DNA from: an uncultured Francisellaceae bacterium
GTDB taxonomy: Bacteria > Pseudomonadota > Gammaproteobacteria > UBA6186 > Azoamicaceae
NCBI GenBank assembly: GCA_903907935.1
Contig: CAIVQA010000002.1
Coordinates: forward strand, 1-56,107
DNA: 56,107 bases
Reading direction: 5' to 3'
This document shows, one piece after another, positions 1 to 9,154 of the stretch (position 1 is the stretch's first letter; each line of letters starts with the position of its first letter). The notes beneath the pieces are model-generated. The model was not told the origin of the DNA. It made no database searches and saw only the letters and a program-made list of their open reading frames with translations. A program made the translations under genes and the position numbers.

Positions 1-109
1 TACCAGAAATAAAAATTCACCATAAGCTATTTTGAAAAATAAGAACTAGCGAAGAAAGTTGTCTTGAGCCCATTGCCTTAATAGGGCACGATGTGGTTCT
101 AAATGGGGA

Positions 110-129
110 GAGTGTAGGTAACTACACTC
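110..129. other. hairpin with GTAA loop upstream of the OTU gene
   Basis: Positions 110-117 pair with 122-129 (8 bp) around the GNRA-type loop GTAA. The first 195 bases otherwise show no gene. The hairpin may be the leader or terminator of an upstream unit; no T-run follows, so it is not a clear intrinsic terminator. Confidence 0.35.
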
Positions 130-195
130 CCTACCAGCTTACAAAAGATAATTCAAGATTATGGTAGAGGTAAAGAAATTAAATTTTCGAAAGAT

Positions 196-858
196 ATGTA
201 TAAATCACTATCTAATAAACAAAAAAACTTTGTAAAAAATATGTTTATGATATTTAGTCGTTTAAGGATCCCAAGAGATCTTTCTTCAATAATATTATGT
301 AGTTATTCACAAGAAGCAATGCAGTACATTAGGCCACCATTAACATTTAGCCAAAACTTATCTGATGCAACGTCAGCATGGTGGAACGATATAGGTCCTA
401 GACAAATTCCTGGGTGGCGCTTAAAAGATGTAGAAGATAAAGGAAATTGTTTTTACTTAGCCATAACTGATCAATTAAAAATAATTAATTACCAGTTTAA
501 GGAAGAAATTCCTCTTGACATTCAAACTCATGTTTGGTTGCGAACCAAAGTTGAAGGAACAAATTATCAAGATAGAAGATGGGCTACCGATAAGGATTTC
601 GATCAATTTGTAAAAATATTTCCAGAACTAGTATTAGCTGTGATTGACACTAGAGTTCCTGAACAGGGATATACTTATTATTATTGTCAACCTAATGATG
701 AAGGAGAGGAAAGCTTTATTGTAATAGCTACTAAAATATTACCAGAATTTTCTCTAAAGCAAAAAGTTATAAAAATTGCTGCAACAGGAGATCACTTTTT
801 ATCGGTAATAACAGAAGGTTGTAATGCTCAAATTAGTAGCCCGCGTTGTGTGGCATGA
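196..858 (+). CDS. OTU-like cysteine protease (putative deubiquitinase)
   Basis: 220 aa. Residues 79-92 carry the OTU nucleophile signature, D81-x-G-N-C85 followed by FYLAI. A block at 127-151 (RRWATDKDFDQF..., then VLAVIDTR) matches the middle of the OTU fold, and H200 in ATGDHFLSV is placed as the catalytic histidine. OTU enzymes cleave ubiquitin conjugates. Bacteria do not make ubiquitin, so a role inside a eukaryotic host is inferred. The N-terminus (residues 19-37, IFSRLRIPRDLSSIIL) looks vaguely like a short F-box-type helix, but I do not assert this. No signal peptide or membrane segment is seen. The ATG has only a weak GAAAG upstream. The tail is short and contains SSPRCVA. The gene stands alone, convergent with the ankyrin gene on the other strand. 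Confidence 0.75.
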   Translation: MYKSLSNKQKNFVKNMFMIFSRLRIPRDLSSIILCSYSQEAMQYIRPPLTFSQNLSDATSAWWNDIGPRQIPGWRLKDVEDKGNCFYLAITDQLKIINYQFKEEIPLDIQTHVWLRTKVEGTNYQDRRWATDKDFDQFVKIFPELVLAVIDTRVPEQGYTYYYCQPNDEGEESFIVIATKILPEFSLKQKVIKIAATGDHFLSVITEGCNAQISSPRCVA

Positions 859-1086
859 AGTCTTGATCAGCTATAATTGTACGAGCGTTGGTGCGTAAAT
901 ATTTACTTTTAAGTATAATTGATACTTTTTAAGCTCTAACAGAAACAGGTTTCGTTTCAGAGAATAAGAATACTATGAAATTACAAACATGAATATTCTA
1001 CTATCCCATCAAACCTTACCATTTTCATTGGTGTGGGTGATCATGCCTAATTTTTGTTGCAACAATACCCTCTTGACTGGTTTCGT

Positions 1087-3156
1087 TTATGGACCGATTA
1101 AATTGCGAGACCTCTGTGTTACTTCTTGTAGTTGTGAAGAAACTTCAGAAAAACTAGCAATTTCTATAGTTTTTAAGTCAGAATCTGGATATTTGTAACT
1201 ATGATCAATAATTTTATCAAGTACAATTAAAATTACCGATAAAGGTTTATGAAAATATTTAACATGAGCGGCTATAGAGATATCTTCCGTTGCTAACTTT
1301 AATTTTATTGTCCCTCTAATTATTTTTATTCCAGATTCGTTTGTACTGTTAGCTTTAATAAAACTACAATCCATTAATTTTTGAGCAAACTTAGTGAATA
1401 ACGTAGGATCTAACTTTTGTTTTACCTCTGCAGAAACAGCAACGTATGCAGCATTCTTTAAACTAGATTGTACTTTATACGCACCTTCAGGGATTGTTTC
1501 AGCTACACTGCTTGCTTGTGTTTTATTAAGTAGCGAATCACTATTTGCTTTTTTTATTTGAAAAAATTTGTGCAAAATGCGTGGATCATGCATTAAAGCA
1601 GATTTAACATCTTCAATACCACCTAAGCTATTAAAAATGGCGGTAACTGAATAAAGTTCAATTTCTGGATTTTTTTTGATAAAATTACATAAATTTCTTG
1701 CATTTTCGTCTGATTGAACTTGGATATATTCTAATAATAATATATCCAATTTATTCTCTAGGGTTTGTGCTGACGGAAAAGTTTGAGATATAGTTCCTTG
1801 TAAATCGAGATAGTCAGTAATTAATTGTTGTTCTATTATCGGTTCTTCTATTGGTTCCTCACAAGCTTCAGAAGTTAATAGTGAACAATAAGCAGGTAAA
1901 AAAGCCTTTTTATCTTTTTTGGAAGAACGCTTGCGTTCTTTTTTTTGTGAGTGTTTTTTTGTTTTGGATAAATCTTTTAACGCTTGCTCTAAAAAATAAT
2001 TCTCTACTATTTCAAAATAAGCAGCTCCATACTTTTCATACTCTTCTTTACCTATTTTTTGTAATAATTCGCATGCTCCAATAGAGGGTATTATATGTAA
2101 ATTTGAAGGCAGTATTGTGTTTGTGAGATCTGATATTAATTGTTTCAACCTTAGTATGGCCTGCAATGGATTTGCTCCAAATTTATAAACAAGCGATTTA
2201 ACAAATTCTATATCGCCAGTGCCAAAAGATACTGAAAAAGGCGTGCGAAAAGTTACAACATCGCCATTTTTATATAGAATTAATTGATTGATATCTGCTC
2301 CATATTTTGTTAACAATTCAACAAGCTCAAGATCTCCTGTATTACTAGCGTTGAGCAATGCTGTCATACCTAGCATCTTATTTTTAAAATGAACGCTATG
2401 TTGATCTGAATCAGGATGAACATAATATTTTTTTAAGAAAAGCAAATATTGCTCTTTAGAGGTTACACAAGAAATTGCTGATGTTACAGATAATGCAACT
2501 ATTTGACCATTTACGGTACGTTCTATCAAATAATCTTTAAAATCTATTTCAAATTTTCTAACTACTTTGTCTAGATATGCAATATCCTGAGAAATAAGTA
2601 CTTTCCAAAAAGTATCTTGTAATAAGCTATCTAATTCATGCTTCGCTAATTTAGGTTTAAGTTTATTTGTAAAAAAATCATAAGCAGTATCCAAAAACTT
2701 ATTACCAATCATTTCTATAAAATATTTTTTTAAATAATTGGTTAGTTCTTCTAGATTTGTGCTGCTTTGCATATCAAAAAGTTGATTTAGACGCTTAAGT
2801 ATTGTTTGGCAAGCGTCCATATCGCCATCGGCCAATCTTAAATTTAGAGAATTATCTTTAATATCACATAATACTTGTATTAAAGTTCTTTTATCTTTTT
2901 CGACTAAAAAATTATAAAAAGAAAAAGCTGCCAACGTGTCTAAGTCCTCATATTTTATTAATAAGCTATTATCTGAAAAAACTTTAAGGTAAAGACTGGC
3001 GAGCTTTTTTACTAAATTAACATTCTGTTCTGATAATGATGTAGTGTTTAATCTAGATAATTGTTTACAAAGTAAATTAGTTCGACTCACAAAACTATCA
3101 ATGGTTATCTTTTGACGCAAATTTTGTTCTACTAATTTTTTTATTTTATCAAACAT
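1087..3156 (-). CDS. ankyrin-repeat protein with basic central segment
   Basis: 689 aa from the ATG at 3156. A GTG five codons upstream (3171) is also open, but AGGTGAAGG lies about 8 nt before the ATG, so I prefer the ATG. Residues about 185-335 hold two to three ankyrin-like repeats (for example GMTALLNASNTGDLELVELL and the following FSVSFGTGDIEFVKSL). A Lys/Arg-rich stretch, KKERKRSSKKDKK, at about residue 410 resembles a nuclear-localisation signal but may only be a linker. The rest is helical and unrecognised. No signal peptide. Ankyrin repeats bind proteins; in intracellular bacteria such genes often encode secreted effectors, which is inference here. Confidence 0.75.
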   Translation of the reverse strand: MFDKIKKLVEQNLRQKITIDSFVSRTNLLCKQLSRLNTTSLSEQNVNLVKKLASLYLKVFSDNSLLIKYEDLDTLAAFSFYNFLVEKDKRTLIQVLCDIKDNSLNLRLADGDMDACQTILKRLNQLFDMQSSTNLEELTNYLKKYFIEMIGNKFLDTAYDFFTNKLKPKLAKHELDSLLQDTFWKVLISQDIAYLDKVVRKFEIDFKDYLIERTVNGQIVALSVTSAISCVTSKEQYLLFLKKYYVHPDSDQHSVHFKNKMLGMTALLNASNTGDLELVELLTKYGADINQLILYKNGDVVTFRTPFSVSFGTGDIEFVKSLVYKFGANPLQAILRLKQLISDLTNTILPSNLHIIPSIGACELLQKIGKEEYEKYGAAYFEIVENYFLEQALKDLSKTKKHSQKKERKRSSKKDKKAFLPAYCSLLTSEACEEPIEEPIIEQQLITDYLDLQGTISQTFPSAQTLENKLDILLLEYIQVQSDENARNLCNFIKKNPEIELYSVTAIFNSLGGIEDVKSALMHDPRILHKFFQIKKANSDSLLNKTQASSVAETIPEGAYKVQSSLKNAAYVAVSAEVKQKLDPTLFTKFAQKLMDCSFIKANSTNESGIKIIRGTIKLKLATEDISIAAHVKYFHKPLSVILIVLDKIIDHSYKYPDSDLKTIEIASFSEVSSQLQEVTQRSRNLIGP

Positions 3157-3228
3157 AACAACAACCTTCACCTAACTTTATAGCATTTTTCTAATAGTTT
3201 GCTTTGTAATTAATGTACCATGCAGAAA

Positions 3229-3248
3229 ATATCCATACAAGTGGATAT
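3229..3248. repeat. 7-bp inverted repeat upstream of the ankyrin gene
   Basis: ATATCCA (3229-3235) and TGGATAT (3242-3248) are perfect inverted copies 6 nt apart, between the ankyrin gene start and the IS left end. It could be an operator or a small RNA stem. Confidence 0.3.
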
Positions 3249-3268
3249 ACGCAATAAGCGTAAATAGC

Positions 3269-3844
3269 GGTTCTGTCGCAATAATAATGCTTGTAGCTAT
3301 AAATTATCCAGTCAATAAGAGTTGGCGTATGGATGAAACTTACGTAAAGGTTAAAGGCAAATGGTATTATTTATATTGTGCAGTTGATAAATTTGGAAAT
3401 ACTATAGATTTCTTATTAACTAAAAATAGAAACAAAAAAGCTGCTAGAAAATTTTTTAAAAAAGCTATTAAATCAAATGGAATTCCTGAAAAAATCACTA
3501 TAGATAAAAGCGGCGATAATAAAGCTGGTATTGACTCTATCAACAACACGTTAACAAAAGATCAACGAATAGAAATTAGGCAAGTAAAATATTTAAATAA
3601 TATAGTAGAACAAGATCACAGATTTATAAAAAAAATTATAAACCCTACTAAAGGATTTACATCATTTGCTTCTGCATCAGCCACATTAAGTGGTATCGAA
3701 TTACACCATATGTTAAGAAAAGGTCAACACAAACAAACTAATCTTAAAGTATCCCAACAATTTTATTCGTTAGCGGCCTAATTATGCCCAAAACGTTTGC
3801 ATCGTAAAAATGCTGTAATTATCAGAAATTTTTGCGACAGAACC
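3269..3844 (+). mobile_element. internally deleted IS6-family (IS240/IS26-like) element
   Basis: Perfect 13-bp terminal inverted repeats, GGTTCTGTCGCAA at 3269-3281 and its reverse complement at 3832-3844, bound 576 bp. This is the end sequence type of IS6-family elements. A complete member is about 0.8 kb, so roughly 200 bp are missing next to the left end. The flanking 8 bp (TAAATAGC and AAATTTGA) are not duplicated, so no target-site duplication is visible. Both ends survive, so the element could be moved by a transposase in trans. Confidence 0.8.
3287..3781 (+). pseudogene. IS6-family transposase, N-terminal truncation
   Basis: 164 aa. The SWRMDETYVKVKGKW-type block is diagnostic for IS6-family DDE transposases. 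Catalytic residues are D16, D73 and E108, with 34 residues between the second Asp and the Glu as is usual for the family. Full-length members are about 230-240 aa; the missing ~70 N-terminal residues include the helix-turn-helix that binds the ends. The catalytic core is therefore intact but the protein is probably inactive on its own. Confidence 0.8.
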
Positions 3845-4196
3845 AAATTTGATGATAATAGGTGTAGAGGTGAAGAGAGCCTCCCAGTTATTTGTATGAC
3901 ATCTATGGGAAATTTCACCCGCTTATGTAATTCTACCCATATTGTTTTTGTTGGGTAAAATCCATTTTGATATATTATGCTCAATAAAAAATGTACGATG
4001 CCAATTAAAAACTGGTTTTGCAGAACGACCAGTTGCTACATCACCATTATCAGACCAATTGATACTACCATCTTATACTCCATTATTGAAAGATATCATG
4101 ACTAAAGAGTCGTCATCTTCGGGCATGCCTAAATTAGAAAGTTCAGATAAAGTTAAAGTTCAGAAATCTTGTAGCAATGGTTGTATAATTTCATAG
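3845..4196 (+). pseudogene. 3' remnant of a gene ending in a CaaX box
   Basis: Directly after the IS right end, the frame beginning at 3845 is open to a TAA near 3955 (translating to KFDDNRCRGEESLPV and onward). The frame ending at 4196 is open upstream of that point, so the two join if one frameshift is allowed near 3950. The C-terminal part has SSSSGMPKLES and ends KVKVQKSCSNGCIIS. The last four residues, C-I-I-S, form a canonical CaaX prenylation box, with a second Cys and Lys residues just before it, as in Ras-like tails. No credible start codon with an SD is seen. I read it as an effector-type gene cut by the IS and frameshifted; an intact short ORF (TTG at 3942, 84 aa) is the alternative. 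Confidence 0.45.
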
Positions 4197-4217
4197 TATA
4201 TAATTATACTATGAAAT
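4188..4217. terminator. 13-bp perfect hairpin overlapping the stop codon of the CaaX remnant
   Basis: ATTTCATAGTATA at 4188-4200 is perfectly repeated in inverse at 4205-4217 with loop TAAT. The TAG stop (4194-4196) is inside the left arm. No T-run follows, so it may be an RNA-stabilising stem, a factor-dependent terminator or a protein-binding palindrome. Confidence 0.45.
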
Positions 4218-4294
4218 ATAGGCGAAGCTTGTAAAATTAGAAAAGGCATGCTATGTGTAAAATTTGGGATGATTCTTAGAACCTCAGGATCCAA

Positions 4295-5344
4295 ATGGCT
4301 CAAGGACAAAATATTAAAATTTTAGGATTTTTTGGTACAATCGTTACTTCTTTTATAGGTATAATTTTTACTTACCCCTTCCCACGATCAGGGTTTGAAC
4401 AAGATAATCTGCTTTATTTGAGTATAGGTATGATTGTTTTTATTTTATTAACCATAAAATGGTACCTTAATAAAAAAAAATTTATTTATACTGTTCTTTT
4501 AATATTGTTACAAATTTTTTGTTGTAAGTTTGCTGGTCCATATCTTGTCACTGGTTTTCTTATATTAAGTTGGCTTATTTCTGTAAATTTATTGTGGATA
4601 ATTCCGATATTAAAAAAATTATATTACAGTTTTGAAAATACTTGTAATAATATTATTTGGTTCTTTGGGATACTAAATTTAAGCTTAACAGCTAGCGTTT
4701 ATTCTGCAATAACCTACGAACAAGTATCCATACACTACTTGAATAAAGCTGCTTTAAAATCAACTAAAATAATTAATTTTAAAGAATCACCAATTTATTG
4801 GCCAGGATTTCAAAAACCTATAGGAATTTCAGTTGGTTTTGATGTTTATTATGATTTACCAAAGCAAGGTGTTATGTATGGCCCAAGTATATACATTGAT
4901 GATTTACAAAATGCTACAGTGGAAAATTTTTTTACGTTTTCTGTTACGGGACCTTTGTGGAAAAATCCTAATAATAGCGATGCAATAGATCTTAGCAAAT
5001 CACAAAGTCCTATACATTTAAATATAGATTTGTACCCTTCACATGTTCGGTTAGCAAATATTAACAAAGGTATTTGTATAGAGCCTTATAATTATAATTT
5101 TAACTTATCTAATGAAATGGTAGCAGTTTTCTTTGCTGCGATATGGCCAGGAAAATATGGAGCTGTAGATCTCTCTAAAAAACTTACGGAACTTATTTCT
5201 ACTAAGACGCAATTATTTAATAACCCACATTTTTTTACTGATGCAGTAAAAGAATTATCTAACCCTTTAGCTGTAGGGTACCACCAATGCAATTTACCAA
5301 ATATTTATAAAGCACCTTGTTATTGTATTAGAGATAAATCTTAA
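4295..5344 (+). CDS. multi-pass membrane protein of unknown function
   Basis: 349 aa. AGGA lies 6 nt before the ATG. About five hydrophobic segments occupy the N-terminal half (roughly residues 9-28, 39-56, 62-80, 83-105 and 120-142). The C-terminal ~200 residues are soluble, rich in aromatic and Asn residues, and contain several Cys near the end (YHQCN, APCYC). No family is recognised. No neighbour on the same strand suggests a function. Confidence 0.7.
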   Translation: MAQGQNIKILGFFGTIVTSFIGIIFTYPFPRSGFEQDNLLYLSIGMIVFILLTIKWYLNKKKFIYTVLLILLQIFCCKFAGPYLVTGFLILSWLISVNLLWIIPILKKLYYSFENTCNNIIWFFGILNLSLTASVYSAITYEQVSIHYLNKAALKSTKIINFKESPIYWPGFQKPIGISVGFDVYYDLPKQGVMYGPSIYIDDLQNATVENFFTFSVTGPLWKNPNNSDAIDLSKSQSPIHLNIDLYPSHVRLANINKGICIEPYNYNFNLSNEMVAVFFAAIWPGKYGAVDLSKKLTELISTKTQLFNNPHFFTDAVKELSNPLAVGYHQCNLPNIYKAPCYCIRDKS

Positions 5345-5513
5345 AGAACCTTTATTTTTTATAAGCATTTACCCTATCAAATATTACTAATAATTTTGAT
5401 TTTTCGTTGTTGTTTGCCTATTTTATAATATTTTGTTTGTAATTATTAATTTTCTCAGATTCTGATAAATTTATAAATATATTCCTGGTAGTTTTTATAT
5501 TTGACTTAACAGC

Positions 5514-5526
5514 TTGAAACAGAACC
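5514..5526. repeat. IS6-type end relic
   Basis: TTGAAACAGAACC matches the right inverted repeat of the IS at 3832-3844 in 11 of 13 positions and, like it, is followed by CAAATTT-type sequence (AAATTT). No transposase-like reading frame is seen in 5345-5513. It may be the end of a decayed second copy or chance in AT-rich DNA. Confidence 0.25.
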
Positions 5527-5531
5527 AAATT

Positions 5532-5783
5532 TTACGACGGTAGGAGTTTTATTGTTTTTTCTCCTTGCAAGGAAGCACAATTCTCAAGTTCTACTTGAAT
5601 TCCTATAGAATCTGTTGTTGTTCTTTGGCCAAGTAGCAATAACGATCGTTGTTGCTGCTCTTGTTGATATTGTAATTCAGAACTACAGACCTTCAGTAGC
5701 ACGATAAGGTAAACTATAAACTGTTTAATAACAAGAGATTCTTCGATAGCAACATCAGAATATTTAAATTGTCGCCTTGCCAA
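5532..5783 (-). pseudogene. orphan ORF, possibly a gene fragment
   Basis: 83 codons from a TTG at 5783 with no convincing SD. It contains a Gln-rich stretch (QYQQEQQQ) and no recognised domain. The length is marginal and it borders the IS-end relic. It may be the 3' end of a destroyed gene; the gap 5345-5932 otherwise holds no gene I can support. Confidence 0.25.
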
Positions 5784-5932
5784 GTATTATTAGTAAAATT
5801 TAGATGATCTGGCCCTGCGGCTCAACACAATTATTTGCATTTGGACTCAAAAATGCTGTAATATATTTATTAAAAGTATAATTATTGGATTTGTATAATA
5901 AGTTAATAAAAACATTTGGAGACCTGTTTATT

Positions 5933-6697
5933 ATGTTTCATGATTACAATGTAACCCCACCATCATTTACTCATCACAGTGCAACGAGCATTGAGCAACT
6001 GATAAGTAAGCTTAATGCAGACTGCAATTATTTACAAGAGAAGATGTTTCCTGAAAATAAAAATGCAAAAACGGCAATGATGGAATTTTATCAAACAAAC
6101 CGTAATGATATGTATACAGCAATTATTGATAGATTTTTAGATGTAACATATAATTTATTAATACAAGTTAAAAGCACAAGGGGTGAATTTTTTTTAGACG
6201 AATGCTACAAAAGTATGTTTACAAACATTATAATATGTTTGTATAAAATAGATGATTTTTTGGGTTCTAAAGAATTCGAAGAAATTATCCATAACCCCGA
6301 CCACGACCCTTTAATTAAGGCTATTATGAATGTTATTATTAACAGGTTCCTTGCTCCTAAGATTGTGCCGTGGAAAGATTTAAGGCAAAAAATAAACACA
6401 ATTATAATAGAATTAAATCTGCATGATATTATAAGTTGCACTGAACCAACAAAGAAGCTAATGATTTTGCAAACAATAATTAGCTTAGTAGAAGATACTG
6501 GCAAATACAGTTACCAAGGAGCATTAGATAAAGTTTTAAATGATGAACATGGGTTAAGTAAAAATGAAAAACAATTAATTAAAGCTAACATTGCACGCCT
6601 AGTATCTGCTAGTGTCAGTTACAAAAAGGCTTTAGATAAAACATTAATAAATAGTACTCCAAAAGAAAGCAGTAGTAGCCGACCGAGACCTGTATAA
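5933..6697 (+). CDS. orphan helical protein with Ser/Arg tail
   Basis: 254 aa from the ATG at 5933, preceded by GGAG about 11 nt upstream. A TTG 16 codons earlier (5885) is open but lacks an SD. The protein is predominantly helical, has no signal peptide and matches no family I know. It ends TPKESSSSRPRPV, a Ser cluster then Arg/Pro, resembling the tails of several neighbours (298-aa, 380-aa and 581-aa proteins). It converges with the 581-aa gene. Confidence 0.6.
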   Translation: MFHDYNVTPPSFTHHSATSIEQLISKLNADCNYLQEKMFPENKNAKTAMMEFYQTNRNDMYTAIIDRFLDVTYNLLIQVKSTRGEFFLDECYKSMFTNIIICLYKIDDFLGSKEFEEIIHNPDHDPLIKAIMNVIINRFLAPKIVPWKDLRQKINTIIIELNLHDIISCTEPTKKLMILQTIISLVEDTGKYSYQGALDKVLNDEHGLSKNEKQLIKANIARLVSASVSYKKALDKTLINSTPKESSSSRPRPV

Positions 6698-6731
6698 TCT
6701 TCCCCTAAACTAACAGACATCAAAAGGGTCA

Positions 6732-8477
6732 TCATGGTTTGGGAGATGGTTTTTGAGTTTGAGACTGTAGTTCTGTTTTTGCCACCCTTTCTTCTCTAAT
6801 AAAAGCAGAAGATGACTGTTGCATAGTGAGCGATTGAAATGCAGGTATAATTGGCTCTGATGTAGGCCCACCAATAGATGGTTCTTCAGTAATTTCTTCT
6901 ACACGTGCTGTTGCTATATCGCTATTTTCGATTTGTAGTCTTTTTGCCATTGCTTCAGTAATGTCAAAAGTATAAACATTGCCCGCAATACAAAATTTAG
7001 CAGTAGCATTAATAATTGAAGTTTCTCCTCCCCCTATTTCTACACCTATTTTCTTTATACTAGAAAGTATATTTTTTAACGTTATTTTATAATCTAAAAG
7101 TAAAGCAAATTTACTTCTAAGGTTGTTTACCAAACATTCAGAACCACCAATAAGTTTAATACGTTTTGCTTTATAAGCAAAACTAATATTAATTGTATCA
7201 ACATCAACATTAGTATCAAGTTTTGTATCTGAAGGTATCAATAATCCACTACTACTAGAAGAATCACTACTAGAAGCTATTGTTTGAACAGTTTCAGCTA
7301 TAACAGTTCCGCTAAATAATTTTAAACGATCATCCTCACAGATTTTTTGGTCCAACATAATCTTAACAAAATATTGTACTGCATCTTTAAAATATAAGGC
7401 CATGTCTATTATGCAATACTCCATATGCTGCACATTTCGTAAAAAGTCCTTAATGATATGCTGTTTATGACGAAAATTATCACTAATAAAAGCAGGAGTT
7501 TCTTTAGTAAAGGTATAATGACAAGGAATAATGCTTAGCGGTTGAAGAAGTTGTGGGAATAGCTTTCCATAAATATCACAAATACCCTGACCATGGGCTA
7601 ATCCAACAATCAATACAGCTCCACCCCTTATATATGATTTTAAAGCAATTTGTAAGGCAAACCCTATATTTGATAGATGCAATAATAAATTTGTATCTTG
7701 TTCATTTCCAAAAACCTTGCTTCTAGTATCAAAACCTTCAGTAGCAATCTCTTGTCCTGGATTCTTTATTCTAAAAGTACTTAATGCTTCATGATACCGT
7801 CTCTCATACACCATTGCATTACATTTTAAAGTAAAATCATTAAATTCTTTGTCAAATTGATCTACTTGTTCTTTATCTTTAAGATCAACAATAATATCTT
7901 GCTCTATACCGTTCTGAAAATCTTCTGTTGCTTGTTTGAATAATTCTAAAATTTGATAAGTATTTAAGCTAGATAGTTTTAAATATTCTTGTTCTTTTTT
8001 AGGTAAATTTTGTAAATATTCGTCACATTGTTGATTCCATTCTTGTTCCGAAAGATGGCTATCAGACACATCCTCATTTAAGATTATATGATAACCTTTT
8101 CTGACTAGATCAGCAATAGAATCTGTTAATAACATATACATTGCTGGGTCGTTATGCATATTTAATATTAAAATAGGTCTTAGTGATATTACAGGTTCAT
8201 GGACCATAAAACGACGTAATTGTGTTGCAATTTCTGCATTTTTAATAGAAATATTTAAGCTTTCAACAAGAAGTTCTTTTTGTCTTTGTTCCAAAATTGA
8301 ATTTTGGTTTACTAAAGGTATTAAAAAAGTAAAATCTTCTGTAATAATTTCGCCATTTAATATGGATAATTCTTTATTTCCAATAGTGATAATAAAATTT
8401 TCAACAATTATGGATGGTATTTGCCCATTTGTATCATTTAATATTTGCTGCATTTCACAAATAAATTCTTGATTCAT
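6732..8477 (-). CDS. large orphan protein, possibly TraB/Tiki-like
   Basis: 581 aa. AAGG lies 12 nt before the ATG. Residues about 100-140 contain ILILNMHNDPAMYMLL and a following KGYHIILNED. Residues about 270-310 contain GGAVLIVGLAHGQGICDIYG. This pairing of an early x-x-H-x-D strand with a later VG-x-A-H-x-x-G-I strand resembles the TraB/PrgY/ChaN (Tiki) superfamily, but the usual GE-x-H glutamate is absent (NMHND instead), so I hold this loosely. A Ser-rich linker (ASSSDSSSSSG) precedes a C-terminal domain of about 90 residues, and the tail is Pro/Gln/Lys-rich, ending QTQKPSPKP. Function unknown. It is the last gene of the long minus-strand run. Confidence 0.6.
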   Translation of the reverse strand: MNQEFICEMQQILNDTNGQIPSIIVENFIITIGNKELSILNGEIITEDFTFLIPLVNQNSILEQRQKELLVESLNISIKNAEIATQLRRFMVHEPVISLRPILILNMHNDPAMYMLLTDSIADLVRKGYHIILNEDVSDSHLSEQEWNQQCDEYLQNLPKKEQEYLKLSSLNTYQILELFKQATEDFQNGIEQDIIVDLKDKEQVDQFDKEFNDFTLKCNAMVYERRYHEALSTFRIKNPGQEIATEGFDTRSKVFGNEQDTNLLLHLSNIGFALQIALKSYIRGGAVLIVGLAHGQGICDIYGKLFPQLLQPLSIIPCHYTFTKETPAFISDNFRHKQHIIKDFLRNVQHMEYCIIDMALYFKDAVQYFVKIMLDQKICEDDRLKLFSGTVIAETVQTIASSSDSSSSSGLLIPSDTKLDTNVDVDTINISFAYKAKRIKLIGGSECLVNNLRSKFALLLDYKITLKNILSSIKKIGVEIGGGETSIINATAKFCIAGNVYTFDITEAMAKRLQIENSDIATARVEEITEEPSIGGPTSEPIIPAFQSLTMQQSSSAFIREERVAKTELQSQTQKPSPKP

Positions 8478-8531
8478 AAATTTTTTTTACCTTCGTTAAC
8501 TAATGATTAATCTAATATTTTTTAATTAGAA

Positions 8532-9023
8532 TTACAAGAACTTTGGCCTTAGGTCTCGACTGGGAAAAAAGTTACTTTTGCAGTTGTAATCCGTTGTTTT
8601 TTCTGACAATTTTGAATTCTCTTCTAAAAGAACTGTTTTATCCTTTTGTAAAGCTAAATCAGACAACATAACAACACTAGTAAATCCGTTTTGAAGTTGA
8701 GGTAAAGCATTTTTAAGCATAGTATCGATTAAACTTAAACGATTTTTGTATTTTTCTTCCATGGTATCTAATTCTTTTTGCATTATACCCTGATTTTCTT
8801 GCAACTTTTTTATATCCATTGCCAATTCTATAAGATCTTCTATAGACATATTTTTTAATAATGATATTCCCCAGTGCAAACGAAATCCGATCGTCCATTG
8901 ACTTAATGCTTGTTGTATTTCAGATAACTTTGTTCTTGTTTTATGAATTTCTGCTATTTGTTCCAATATAACCTTTTTGGTTTCTAAAATCGCTGTTACT
9001 TCTTTTGGTAAATAACCTGGCAT
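8532..9023 (-). CDS. small coiled-coil protein
   Basis: 163 aa. AAGGA lies 5 nt before the ATG. Most of the sequence is charged heptad-like helix (residues about 8-40 and 75-105), consistent with a coiled coil. The tail is NFFPSRDLRPKFL. No signal peptide or known domain. It lies 54 nt upstream of the 581-aa gene on the same strand, so the two are likely co-transcribed. Confidence 0.6.
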   Translation of the reverse strand: MPGYLPKEVTAILETKKVILEQIAEIHKTRTKLSEIQQALSQWTIGFRLHWGISLLKNMSIEDLIELAMDIKKLQENQGIMQKELDTMEEKYKNRLSLIDTMLKNALPQLQNGFTSVVMLSDLALQKDKTVLLEENSKLSEKTTDYNCKSNFFPSRDLRPKFL

Positions 9024-9154
9024 ATATTCCTTATTCCATATTAATTGATTAACTTAAAAATAATTTAACTATATAAAGGGATCCCAAACTAATGTCAATA
9101 TAACTTATAGCTGCAAACATTATTATCGCGACAAAACCCCAATTTGTTATTCTC

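Noticed and set aside
911..930. Terminator after the OTU gene (AAGTAT-AATTG-ATACTT then TTT)
   Set aside because: Only a 6-bp AT-rich stem with a short T-run; expected by chance in this composition.
989..1198. 69-aa plus-strand ORF
   Set aside because: It overlaps the 3' end of the ankyrin gene on the other strand, has no SD and no domain.
3841..5540. Composite transposon between the IS and the IS-end relic at 5514-5526
   Set aside because: The relic matches at only 11 of 13 positions, lacks a transposase and any matching duplication; evidence is too thin.
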